Assembly: GCF_014649115.1 (NCBI RefSeq)
Contig: NZ_BMSK01000004.1
Location: forward strand, 310,001 to 374,000
Direction: 5' to 3'
Source of the DNA: Streptomyces eurythermus
GTDB taxonomy: Bacteria > Actinomycetota > Actinomycetes > Streptomycetales > Streptomycetaceae
Length of the DNA: 64,000 nt
Positions 8,901 through 16,291 of this stretch are shown here, in pieces; within the stretch, counting starts at the first letter, position 1; the number at the start of each line of letters is the position of its first letter. Position numbers and translations under genes: made by a program. Under the pieces are notes generated by a model. The model ran no database searches. It had not been told where the DNA came from and saw only the letters and a list, made by a program, of their open reading frames with translations.

Positions 8901-9490
8901 TCGATGCCGTGGTCCATCAGCTCCAGGAAGTACTTGTCCTTGCCGAAGATGTCCTGGTACTCGGCGGCGGCCTTCAGGGCCTCGTCGAAGTGGCCGAGGC
9001 GCAGCCGGGTCTGCACCTCGCCGGAGGGGCAGCCGGTGGAGGCGACGATGCCCTCGGACCACTTGGCGATGGTCTCCTTGTCCATCCGGGGCCACTTCTG
9101 CAGCCAGCCCTCGGCGTAGGCGTCGGAGGAGAGCCGGAAGAGGTTGTGCAGGCCGGTCTTGTTCACCGCCCACATCGTCTTGTGCGTGTAGCCGCCGGAG
9201 CCGGAGATGTCGTCCCTCTTCTGGTGCGGCTGGCCCCAGAGGATCTTGCGCTTGTTGCGCCGGGACTCGGGGGCGACATAGGCCTCGATCCCGATGATCG
9301 GGGTGATTCCGGCCTTTTTCGCGGAGTGGAAGAAGTCGTACGCGCCGTGCAGGTTGCCGTGGTCGGACATGGCGATGTGCGTCATGCCCATCTCATTGCA
9401 GGCGTTGAACATGTCCTTCAGCCGCGCGGCACCGTCCAGCAGCGAGTACTGGGTGTGGACGTGCAGGTGCGTGAAGGGCGGCTTCGACAC
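5951..9490 (-). CDS. dnaE: DNA polymerase III alpha subunit
   Basis: This is the replicative polymerase, 1179 residues, the usual length for actinobacterial DnaE1. The N-terminal PHP domain has the metal-binding triad H8, H10, H12 in THLHVHTQYS. The C-family polymerase core carries PDVDIDF with D417, D419 and D421. GRGSAAGS and the finger/HhH regions follow, and a C-terminal OB fold is seen (VVTIGGIISGLQRK, about 985 on). The intact PHP histidines agree with PHP-based proofreading in actinobacterial DnaE1. The gene appears monocistronic; the next gene upstream (DUF2252) is divergent. Confidence 0.97.
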   Translation of the reverse strand: MSKPPFTHLHVHTQYSLLDGAARLKDMFNACNEMGMTHIAMSDHGNLHGAYDFFHSAKKAGITPIIGIEAYVAPESRRNKRKILWGQPHQKRDDISGSGGYTHKTMWAVNKTGLHNLFRLSSDAYAEGWLQKWPRMDKETIAKWSEGIVASTGCPSGEVQTRLRLGHFDEALKAAAEYQDIFGKDKYFLELMDHGIEIERRVRDGLLEIGKKLGIPPLVTNDSHYTYAHEAGAHDALLCIQTGKNLSDPDRFKFDGTGYYLKSTDEMYAIDSSDAWQEGCANTLLVAEMVDTAGMFEKRDLMPKFDIPEGYTEVTWFKEEVRRGMERRFPGGIPEDRQKQAEYEMDTIISMGFPGYFLVVADFIMWAKKQGIAVGPGRGSAAGSIVAYALGITDLDPIPHGLIFERFLNPERISMPDVDIDFDERRRVEVIRYVTEKYGADKVAMIGTYGTIKAKNAIKDSARVLGYPYAMGDRITKAMPADVLGKGIPLSGITDPSHPRYSEAGEVRSMYENEPDVKKVIDTARGVEGLVRQMGVHAAGVIMSSETITEHVPVWVRHTDGVTITQWDYPSCESLGLLKMDFLGLRNLTIMDDAVKMVKANKGLDIDLLSLPLDDPTTFELLQRGDTLGVFQFDGGPMRSLLRLMKPDNFEDISAVSALYRPGPMGMNSHTNYALRKNGQQEITPIHPELEEPLKEVLDVTYGLIVYQEQVQKAAQIIAGYSLGEADILRRVMGKKKPEELEKNFVIFQAGARKNGYSDEAIQALWDVLVPFAGYAFNKAHSAAYGLVSYWTAYLKANHPAEYMAALLTSVKDDKDKSAVYLNECRRMGIRVLPPNVNESEANFAAQGDDVILFGLSAVRNVGTNVVESIIKCRKAKGKYTSFPDYLDKVEAVVCNKRTTESLIKAGAFDSMGHTRKGLMAQYEPMIDNVVAVKRKEAEGQFDLFGGMGEETSSEPGFGLDVEFSTDEWDKTYLLAQEREMLGLYVSDHPLFGLEHVLADKADAGISQLTGGEHADGAVVTIGGIISGLQRKMTKQGNAWAIATVEDLAGSIECMFFPATYQLVSTQLVEDAVVFVKGRLDKREDVPRLVAMELQVPDLSNAGTNAPVILTIPATRVTPPMVSRLGEILSHHKGDSEVRIRLQGPRKTTVLRLDRHRVKPDPALFGDLKVLLGPSCLAG

Positions 9491-9701
9491 GGTTGAGCCT
9501 CCGGGGAAACACTCGGCGACGGTCTGGCGGACGGTTCTGGGGTCAGCGTCGAAGTCTATGCCTCACCACTGACAGCCGGTGGCGCGAAGCGCCTCCATGG
9601 GGGGGGTGGCGGTCGGGTGACGGGCGGGCACCTGCGCGTACCGTCGTGCGTTGGAGACGGCAGAAACGCTGTCGTACACATGCACCAGGAGGCACCCCGC
9701 G

Positions 9702-11027
9702 ATGTCGGTCCCCCAGCTCGACGAGGAGCAGCGCGGCGAGGAGATCCTCGCCGTCTTCGACACCGCCTTCGGCCGGCTCCTGGCCGCCGACCCGGCCGCG
9801 TTCCGGGTGAAGTTCCGGAAGATGGCGGCCTCGGCCTTCGCGTTCTACCGGGGCACGGCGTGCCTCTTCTACCACGACCTGGACACCGACAGGCGCGGCG
9901 GTCCGTACCTGGACGAGCGCACCTCGCGCGTGTGGATCCACGGCGACCTGCACGCGGAGAACTTCGGCACGTACATGGATTCGAACGGCCGGCTGATCTT
10001 CAACGTCAACGACTTCGACGAGGCCTACGTCGGCCCCTTCACCTGGGACCTGAAGCGCTTCGCGGCGTCCGTCGCGCTGATCGGGTACGCGAAGGCGCTC
10101 AGCGACGCGCAGATCACCGAGCTGGTGACGGTCTACGCGCACGCGTACCGGGAGCGGATCCACGCGCTGGCCACGGGCGCCAAGCGGGACGAGGTGCCGC
10201 CGTTCACGCTGGAGACCGCGCAGGGTCCGCTGCTGGACGCGCTGCGTGACGCCCGCGCGATGACCCGGTTCGGGCTGCTGGAGTCGATGACGGAGATCCG
10301 CGACTTCGAGCGCCGCTTCGCCCCTGGCGGCGGTTCCGTCGAGCTGGACGCGGCCACCCGCTACAAGGTCCTGGCGGCCTTCGACGGCTATCTGGAGACC
10401 CTGCCGGACTCCTCCCTGGCCCGCCCGGACTCCTACCGGGTGAAGGACGTCGTGGGCCGCCGGGGCATCGGCATCGGCTCGGCGGGCCTGCCGTCGTACA
10501 ACATCCTCCTGGAGGGCCACAGCGACGCCCTGGAGAACGATGTGGTGATCTACATCAAGCAGGCGCAGACCCCGGCCGTCTCCCGGCACATCACGGATCC
10601 GGCCGTCGCGGAGTACTTCCTGCACGAGGGCCACCGCACGGTGATCTCCCAGCGCGCCCTCCAGGCGCACGCCGACCCGTGGCTGGGCTGGACCGAGCTG
10701 GACGGCGCGGGCCAGCTGGTCGCGGAGGTCTCGCCGTACGCGGTGGACCTGGACTGGGGCGACATCGACGACCCGGAGGAGATCGCGGCCGTCGTCGCCG
10801 ACCTGGGCCGGGCCACCGCCACCATGCACGCGGCGGCGGACGACACCTCCGGCGAGTCCCTGGTGCCGTTCTCCACCGAGCGGGCCATCGACGCGGCGAT
10901 CGCGGCCGACGAGGAGGGCTTCGCGCCCCTGCTGGTGGACTTCGCGCACGCCTACGGCGCACGCGCGCGTGCCGATCACCAGATCTTCGTGGACCTGTTC
11001 CGCAACGGCCGGATTCCGGGGCTGTGA
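9702..11027 (+). CDS. DUF2252 family protein, kinase-like fold suspected
   Basis: This 441-residue DUF2252 member has WIHGDLHAENFG (about 100-111) followed by FNVNDFDEA. The pair resembles the catalytic HGDLHxxN and the metal-binding DFD of aminoglycoside-phosphotransferase-like kinases. A VVGRRGIGIGSAGLPSYNIL motif and VIYIKQAQ (a candidate nucleotide-binding Lys) follow, so the order of elements is permuted compared with APH. ATG 9702 is fixed by AGGAGG at 9687-9692. No substrate is known for the family. It is divergent from dnaE across 211 bases. Confidence 0.8.
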   Translation: MSVPQLDEEQRGEEILAVFDTAFGRLLAADPAAFRVKFRKMAASAFAFYRGTACLFYHDLDTDRRGGPYLDERTSRVWIHGDLHAENFGTYMDSNGRLIFNVNDFDEAYVGPFTWDLKRFAASVALIGYAKALSDAQITELVTVYAHAYRERIHALATGAKRDEVPPFTLETAQGPLLDALRDARAMTRFGLLESMTEIRDFERRFAPGGGSVELDAATRYKVLAAFDGYLETLPDSSLARPDSYRVKDVVGRRGIGIGSAGLPSYNILLEGHSDALENDVVIYIKQAQTPAVSRHITDPAVAEYFLHEGHRTVISQRALQAHADPWLGWTELDGAGQLVAEVSPYAVDLDWGDIDDPEEIAAVVADLGRATATMHAAADDTSGESLVPFSTERAIDAAIAADEEGFAPLLVDFAHAYGARARADHQIFVDLFRNGRIPGL

Positions 11028-11112
11028 TCTTCGCGGATTCCCCGGCACCCTTTGTTCACAGGCACCCTTTAGGGGTCTCTTACCCGCGGGCGTGACACAC
11101 TCTCCAATCGCT

Positions 11113-11805
11113 ATGGACATATCCGGGACCCAGCTCAGAGCCGTGCGCGCGGCGCTGTTCACGGCCTTCGTCGTGACGCTCGGCACCGCGTCGCACGTGC
11201 TGCTGTCCCGTGCCCCGCTGCCGGCGGCGACCGTGGCCGCGGTCGCCGCCGGGGTGTTCGTCACCGCGTACGGGCTGGCGGGCCGCGAGCGCGGCTTCGG
11301 CCGGATCGCGGCCCTGCTGGTCCCGCTGGAGCTGGCCGCCGACACGGTGTTCACCACCGGCCAGCACGCCTGTTACGGGCGGGCGGGCGGCCCGGTCGCG
11401 GGCCCGCTGCGCGCGGTCGGCCTGGATGTGCTGTGCGAGGGCCGGCTGGGCTCTCCGCTGGCCCGCATGGCCGGCGGCTCCGACCGGGCGGGCGAGCTGT
11501 TCGCGCACGCCGGCCCGGCCGCCGCCTGGCTGCTGCTGGCCGCGCACGTCGGTGTGGGCCTGCTCGCCGCGGCCTGGCTGCGCCGGGGCGAGCGGGCGCT
11601 GACCCGGCTGGTGCGCGCGGTCGCCGCCACCACCTTCCGGCCGCTGCTGCTGGCGGTGGCCGCGGTCGTCGTACGGCCGCTGCCGGTCCGCGGGCCGCAC
11701 CGCCCGGCCCCGCGCCGGGCCACCGCGCGGGACCGGCTCCTCGCGCACTCCCTGGGACGGCGTGGACCGCCGTGCTCCCGCCCCGGCCGGACCGCCCTCG
11801 CCTGA
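11113..11805 (+). CDS. integral membrane protein, unknown function
   Basis: This 230-residue protein has four to five hydrophobic segments: near residues 9-28, 34-52, 59-76, 131-155 and 165-190. An Arg/Pro-rich basic C-terminus of about 45 residues follows. Two cysteines (QHACYG and DVLCEG) flank the loop between segments 3 and 4. ATG 11113 was chosen because hydrophobic sequence begins directly after it. It precedes the DsbA-like gene by 97 bases on the same strand, which may hint at a shared envelope function. I do not recognise the family. Confidence 0.6.
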   Translation: MDISGTQLRAVRAALFTAFVVTLGTASHVLLSRAPLPAATVAAVAAGVFVTAYGLAGRERGFGRIAALLVPLELAADTVFTTGQHACYGRAGGPVAGPLRAVGLDVLCEGRLGSPLARMAGGSDRAGELFAHAGPAAAWLLLAAHVGVGLLAAAWLRRGERALTRLVRAVAATTFRPLLLAVAAVVVRPLPVRGPHRPAPRRATARDRLLAHSLGRRGPPCSRPGRTALA

Positions 11806-11902
11806 GCCACGGCTCCCGCGCGGCGGACGGCACCCGAGCACATCTGTCCCCCACATACGAACCGCGCACGACATGTGCGCGTCCCCCAGGGAGATCACCA
11901 CT

Positions 11903-12715
11903 ATGAGCAAGCGGAACAGCCAGGCCGCGAAGATGGCGGCCCGGGAGCGGCTGCGTCAGGAGCGCGAGCGGCAGGCCAAGCGCGACAAGGTCAGGCGGCA
12001 GCTGATCGTGGCCGGCTCGGTCGTCGCCGTACTGGCCGCGGCCGGCGGCATCGGCTACGCCGTCGTCCAGGCCAACAAGCCCGCCCACTGGGAGTCCGTG
12101 AAGGACGACAAGCTGGTCACGCCGGCCAACACCACGGGCAAGGACGGCACGACCATCCTGGTCGGCAAGAGCAGCGCCAAGAAGACGCTGGTGATGTACG
12201 AGGACCCGCGCTGCCCGGTCTGCGCCTCCTTCGAGCAGGTGGTCGGCCCGACCGTCAAGAAGGGCCTCGACGCCGGCAAGTACAAGATCCAGTTCGTCGG
12301 TGCCACCTTCCTCGACAAGGGCTTCGGCGGCGAGGGCTCCAAGAACGCGCTAAGCGCGCTGGGCGCCGCGCTGAACGTCAGCCCGGAGGCGTTCCTGGAG
12401 TACAAGAGCGCGCTGTACGCCAAGAAGTGGCACCCGGAGGAGCGGGACGACAAGTTCAAGGACGACTCCTACCTGATCGAGATCGCCGACACGGTCCCCG
12501 CCCTGAAGGGCAACGCGCAGTTCCAGAAGGACGTCAAGGACGGCACCTTCGACCGGTGGGCGCTGGAGGAGTCCAAGGTCTTCGACAAGGACGGCATCCG
12601 GGGCACCCCGACCCTGAAGATGGACGGCAAGGCCCTGACGGGGGCCGACGGCGAGAACGCGCCGATGACCGTCGAGGAGTTCGACACCGCGCTGGAGGCG
12701 GCCCTCAAGGGCTGA
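11903..12715 (+). CDS. DsbA-like thioredoxin-fold protein, membrane anchored
   Basis: This 270-residue protein has a strongly basic N-terminus (1-32) and one membrane helix (about 33-55), then an extracytoplasmic DsbA/DsbG-type thioredoxin domain. The redox motif is CPVC (C104, C107) and the cis-proline loop is GTPTL. It should carry out thiol-disulfide exchange outside the membrane, like other actinobacterial DsbA homologues. GGGAG lies 7-12 bases before ATG 11903. A 27-bp tandem duplication starts inside the last codons and spans the TGA stop. Confidence 0.88.
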   Translation: MSKRNSQAAKMAARERLRQERERQAKRDKVRRQLIVAGSVVAVLAAAGGIGYAVVQANKPAHWESVKDDKLVTPANTTGKDGTTILVGKSSAKKTLVMYEDPRCPVCASFEQVVGPTVKKGLDAGKYKIQFVGATFLDKGFGGEGSKNALSALGAALNVSPEAFLEYKSALYAKKWHPEERDDKFKDDSYLIEIADTVPALKGNAQFQKDVKDGTFDRWALEESKVFDKDGIRGTPTLKMDGKALTGADGENAPMTVEEFDTALEAALKG

Positions 12716-12751
12716 GCCGACGACGCGGCTCTCGAGGGCCGAGCCGACGAC
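12698..12751 (+). repeat. 27-bp tandem duplication across the dsbA-like stop codon
   Basis: Copy 1 is 12698-12724 and copy 2 is 12725-12751. They differ at 3 of 27 positions. The differences include the stop codon: TGA in copy 1 reads CGA in copy 2. Confidence 0.85.
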
Positions 12752-12761
12752 ACGCCGAACT

Positions 12762-12789
12762 GCGGGCGAACTTTCGGGAGTTCGCCCGC
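12762..12789 (+). terminator. hairpin between dsbA-like gene and phoD
   Basis: A perfect 10-bp stem, GCGGGCGAAC (12762-12771) with GTTCGCCCGC (12780-12789) and an 8-base loop, lies 46 bases after the upstream stop. It has no T-tract, so it could be a Streptomyces-style terminator or a regulatory inverted repeat. The right arm includes GTTCGCC, loosely like a PhoP-box repeat unit (GTTCACC), but no second unit at 11-bp spacing was seen. Confidence 0.5.
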
Positions 12790-12799
12790 CTTCGCGCAT

Positions 12800-12821
12800 A
12801 CCGATCAGTAACCTGATCGGT
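12800..12821 (+). promoter_or_regulatory. palindrome overlapping the phoD -10 element
   Basis: ACCGATCAG (12800-12808) and CTGATCGGT (12813-12821) form a perfect 9-bp inverted repeat around TAAC. The -10-like hexamer TAACCT (12809-12814) lies at its centre, and GTG 12823 starts 8 bases after the hexamer, as for a leaderless mRNA. A dimeric repressor bound here would block initiation directly. The regulator is unknown. Confidence 0.6.
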
Positions 12822-12822
12822 C

Positions 12823-14493
12823 GTGACCAGTCGATACAGATCAGCCGGGGCCGCACAGGACCCCGGCTCCCTCTCGCCCCGCCGCCGTACGGTCGTCAAG
12901 GCCGCGGCGGCGTCCGCCGTGCTGGCCGGCCCGCTGGCCGCCGCGCTGCCGGCCCGCGCCGCCACCGGCGCCCCCGCCTTCCTGCACGGCGTCGCCTCCG
13001 GCGACCCGCTGCCCGACGGCGTGCTGCTGTGGACCCGGGTGACCCCGGTCCCGGAGGCCATACCCGGCTCCGGGCTCGGCCCGGACACCGAGGTCGCCTG
13101 GGTCGTCGCCCGCGACCGGGCGCTGACGGACGTCGTCGCCCGGGGCTCCGTCACCGCCACGGCCGCCTCCGACCACACCGTCAAGGCCGATGTACGGGGC
13201 CTCGCCCCGGCCACGGACTACTGGTTCCGCTTCTCCGCGGGCGGCGCCGACTCCCCGGTGGCGCGCACCCGCACCGCGCCGGCGGCGGACGCGGACGTCT
13301 CCTCCCTGCGCTTCGGCGTGGTCTCGTGCGCCAACTGGGAGGCCGGGTACTTCGCCGCCTACCGCCATCTCGCGGCCCGGGGCGACCTGGACGCCTGGCT
13401 GCACCTCGGCGACTACATCTACGAGTACAAGTCCGGCGAGTACGCGGCCCGGGGCAAGGTCGTCCGCCCGCACGCGCCGGCGAACGAGATCCTCACCCTC
13501 GCCGACTACCGGACCCGGCACGCGAAGTACAAGACCGACCCCGACCTCCAGGCCCTGCATCTGACGGCCCCGGTCATCGCGATCTGGGACGACCACGAGT
13601 TCGCCGACAACGCCTGGCCGGGCGGCGCGGTCAACCACACCGAGGGCACCGAGGGCAGCTGGGCGGCCCGTCAGGCCGCCGCCAAACAGGCCTACTTCGA
13701 GTGGATGCCGGTCCGCCCGGCCCTCGCCGGCACCACCTACCGGCGGCTGCGCTTCGGCAAGCTCGCCGATCTCTCCCTGCTGGACCTGCGCTCCTTCCGC
13801 TCGCAGCAGGCGTCCACGGCGAGCGGCTCGGTGGACGACCCGGACCGCACGCTCACCGGCCGCGCCCAGCTGGACTGGCTCAAGGCCGGCCTGCGGGCCT
13901 CCGACACGAAGTGGCGGCTGGTCGGCAACTCGGTGATGATCTCGCCGTTCGCCATCGGCTCGCTCTCCGCCGACCTGCTGAAGCCGCTCGCCAAGCTGCT
14001 GGGGCTGCCGCAGGAGGGCATCGCCCTCAACACCGACCAGTGGGACGGCTACACCGACGACCGCCGCGAACTCCTGGCCCACCTGCGGTCCAACGCCATC
14101 AGGAACACCGTCTTCCTGACCGGTGACATCCACATGGCCTGGGCCAACGACGTGCCGGTCGACGCGGGCACCTACCCGCTGTCGCCGTCGGCGGCCACCG
14201 AGTTCGTGGTGACCTCGGTGACCTCCGACAACCTGGACGACATCGTCAAGGTGCCCGAGGGCACGGTCTCCGCGGTCGCCGCCCCGGTCATCAAGGCCGC
14301 CAACCGGCACGTCCACTGGGTCGACACGGACCGGCACGGCTACGGCGTGCTGGACATCACCGCCGAGCGGGCGCAGATGGACTACTACGTCCTGTCCGAC
14401 CGCACCGACCCGGACGCCCGCGCCACCTGGGCGCGCTCGTACCGCACCCTGAGCGGCACCCAGAAGGTCGAGCGGACCTACGACCCGGTGTGA
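12823..14493 (+). CDS. phoD: PhoD-like secreted alkaline phosphatase/phosphodiesterase
   Basis: This 556-residue enzyme has a Tat signal peptide ([16 protein letters not shown], cleavage probably after ALPARA). A fibronectin-like PhoD N-terminal domain and the metallophosphatase core follow. Core motifs are [30 protein letters not shown] and [10 protein letters not shown], which supply the Asp, Asn and His metal ligands. It should release phosphate from esters outside the cell with Ca/Fe cofactors, as for B. subtilis PhoD. GTG 12823 has no ribosome-binding site but a -10 element 8 bases upstream, with a palindrome over it. It converges with the hydrolase gene ending at 14498. Confidence 0.92.
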   Translation: MTSRYRSAGAAQDPGSLSPRRRTVVKAAAASAVLAGPLAAALPARAATGAPAFLHGVASGDPLPDGVLLWTRVTPVPEAIPGSGLGPDTEVAWVVARDRALTDVVARGSVTATAASDHTVKADVRGLAPATDYWFRFSAGGADSPVARTRTAPAADADVSSLRFGVVSCANWEAGYFAAYRHLAARGDLDAWLHLGDYIYEYKSGEYAARGKVVRPHAPANEILTLADYRTRHAKYKTDPDLQALHLTAPVIAIWDDHEFADNAWPGGAVNHTEGTEGSWAARQAAAKQAYFEWMPVRPALAGTTYRRLRFGKLADLSLLDLRSFRSQQASTASGSVDDPDRTLTGRAQLDWLKAGLRASDTKWRLVGNSVMISPFAIGSLSADLLKPLAKLLGLPQEGIALNTDQWDGYTDDRRELLAHLRSNAIRNTVFLTGDIHMAWANDVPVDAGTYPLSPSAATEFVVTSVTSDNLDDIVKVPEGTVSAVAAPVIKAANRHVHWVDTDRHGYGVLDITAERAQMDYYVLSDRTDPDARATWARSYRTLSGTQKVERTYDPV

Positions 14494-14497
14494 TCCC

Positions 14498-15070
14498 TCA
14501 CCCGAGCGTCTCGAGGAAGCCGAGCGCCACCCGCCAGGTGGCCTCGGCGGCCTCCGCGTCGTAGTCCGGCAGCCCGGGGTCGGTGTACAGGTGGCCGGCC
14601 CCGGCGTACCGGTAGACCTCCACGTCGGCGCCGGTGCGGCCCATCTGCAGATACCAGGCGCTCAGCCAGTCGTCCGGCTCGAACGGGTCGGGTTCGGCCA
14701 CGTGCAGCTGCACCGGCAGTCCGTCCACGTGCGCGTTCGGCGCGATGTCGGACGTGCCGTGCAGGAGCAGCAGCCCGCGCGCCTTCTCGTCGCCGAGGGC
14801 GAGGGTCTGGGCGACGGAGGCGCCGAGCGAGAACCCGGCGTACACCAGCCCGCGTTCGGAGTACGGCGCCGCCGCCAGCACGGCCCGCTTCAGCAGCTCC
14901 TCCTTGCCGATCCCCTCGTTGAACTTCATGCCCGCCTCGACGGTGTCGAACGTGTGGCCCTCGAAGAGGTCCGGCGTCCACACCTCGTGGCCCGCCGCGC
15001 GCAGCCGGTCCGCGGCCTCGCGCACCGCGGGCCTGAGCCCGTAGGTCGAGTGAAAGAGCATGATGTTCAT
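14498..15070 (-). CDS. dienelactone hydrolase family protein
   Basis: This compact alpha/beta-hydrolase of 190 residues belongs to the DLH family. The nucleophile elbow is GFSLGAS, so the nucleophile is Ser rather than the Cys of true dienelactone hydrolase. The acid is in AEPDPFEP and the histidine in GAGHLYTDP. Because of the Ser nucleophile, chlorocatechol-type dienelactone activity should not be assumed; a general esterase is as likely. The gene is convergent with phoD (4 bases between stops) and divergent from the MscS gene. Confidence 0.85.
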   Translation of the reverse strand: MNIMLFHSTYGLRPAVREAADRLRAAGHEVWTPDLFEGHTFDTVEAGMKFNEGIGKEELLKRAVLAAAPYSERGLVYAGFSLGASVAQTLALGDEKARGLLLLHGTSDIAPNAHVDGLPVQLHVAEPDPFEPDDWLSAWYLQMGRTGADVEVYRYAGAGHLYTDPGLPDYDAEAAEATWRVALGFLETLG

Positions 15071-15164
15071 GAGGCCATGGTGCCAGCCGGGCGCACCGGG
15101 GGCGTATCACGGCCCTACCCACGCGCGTCCCGAAGACACATGTTCATGACCGGCCGAAGCCGGT

Positions 15165-15170
15165 TACGTT
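15165..15170 (+). promoter_or_regulatory. -10 element of leaderless type for the MscS gene
   Basis: TACGTT lies 7 bases before ATG 15178. A GGAGG also lies between them but is only 1 base from the ATG, too close to act as a normal ribosome-binding site, so a leaderless start is favoured. Confidence 0.4.
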
Positions 15171-15177
15171 CGGAGGC

Positions 15178-16284
15178 ATGGAGACCGTACTCCGCCCCCT
15201 GATCGTCGTCGGCGGTGCCGTGGCGCTGACCCTGCTGGTCGGCTGGGCCACGGACCTGCTGCTGCGCAAGGCCGACGGAAGCCGTGGCGACACCCCGCTG
15301 TGGGACCTGCTGCGGCGCGGCCGCGTGCCCTATCAACTCGTGCTGTGCGCCGCCCTGCTCAGAGGCTCCTACGACCAGGCCCGGCTGTTCCCGGAGCACC
15401 GCACCGGCGTCGGCCGGACGCTGACGCTGGTGCTGATCGGTGCGGCGGCCTGGCTGGTGATCCGGATCGCGGCGGCCATAGTCGAGACGACGTACACCCG
15501 TTACGCGCGCGCCCACCACGACCCGGCCCGGGTCCGCCGGGTGCGCACCCAGGTGACGCTGATCATGCGGGTGGTGTCGGCGATCGTCGGGGTGGTCGCC
15601 GTGGCGGCGATGCTGCTGACGTTCCCGGCGATGCGCGCGGCCGGTGCCTCCCTGCTGGCCTCGGCCGGTGTCCTCGGCATCGTGGCCGGTGTCGCCGCCC
15701 AGTCCACGCTGTCCAACATGTTCGCCGGGCTGCAGATCGCCTTCGGCGACATGGTCCGCATCGGCGACACGGTCGTGGTGGACGGCGAGTGGGGCACGGT
15801 CGAGGAGATCACCCTGACCTTTCTGACGGTCCGGACCTGGGACGAGCGCCGGATCACCATGCCGGTGTCGTACTTCACCTCCAAGCCGTTCGAGAACTGG
15901 TCCCGGGGCACCCCGCAGATGACCGGGATCGTCTACTGGCATCTCGACCACAGCGCGCCGGTGGAGGCGATGCGCGAGAAGCTGCGGGACATCCTGCGCG
16001 CGTGCCCGGCCTGGGACGGCCGCGCCTACAACCTCCAGGTGACGGACAGCACACCCAACACCATCCAGGTGCGGGCCCTGGTGACGGCGAAGGACGCGGA
16101 CGACATCTGGACGATCCGGGTCACGGTCCGCGAGCAGATGATCACCTGGCTGGCCGCGGAACACCCCTACGCGCTGCCCCGGGTCAACACCGCCGACGCG
16201 GCCCTCCCGCCGCACCAGGCCCCCTCCCCCGACGGCACCTCCTTCCGCAGGGCCTACGAGTTCCCGCGCACCGGCCGCGGCTGA
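15178..16284 (+). CDS. mechanosensitive ion channel (MscS family)
   Basis: This 368-residue MscS-type channel relieves turgor on osmotic downshift. Three to four membrane helices occupy about 5-135. The pore helix pattern is ASLLASAGVLGIVAGVAAQ (Ala/Gly rich), followed by the conserved GLQIAFGDMVRIGDTV and the beta domain (TVRTWDERRITMPVSYF). The C-terminal cytoplasmic region is conserved to about 330, then a short polar tail. It converges with the antiporter gene, with 7 bases between stop codons. Confidence 0.9.
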   Translation: METVLRPLIVVGGAVALTLLVGWATDLLLRKADGSRGDTPLWDLLRRGRVPYQLVLCAALLRGSYDQARLFPEHRTGVGRTLTLVLIGAAAWLVIRIAAAIVETTYTRYARAHHDPARVRRVRTQVTLIMRVVSAIVGVVAVAAMLLTFPAMRAAGASLLASAGVLGIVAGVAAQSTLSNMFAGLQIAFGDMVRIGDTVVVDGEWGTVEEITLTFLTVRTWDERRITMPVSYFTSKPFENWSRGTPQMTGIVYWHLDHSAPVEAMREKLRDILRACPAWDGRAYNLQVTDSTPNTIQVRALVTAKDADDIWTIRVTVREQMITWLAAEHPYALPRVNTADAALPPHQAPSPDGTSFRRAYEFPRTGRG

Positions 16285-16291
16285 GCGGACG

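Noticed and set aside
5903..9496. 1197-residue open frame on the plus strand opposite dnaE
   Set aside because: It mirrors dnaE codon structure, is rich in His/Val/Asp/Leu without any recognisable domain, and has no ribosome site.
12762..12789. PhoP box upstream of phoD
   Set aside because: GTTCGCC resembles one repeat unit but is inverted rather than directly repeated at 11-bp spacing, so I did not call a PHO box.
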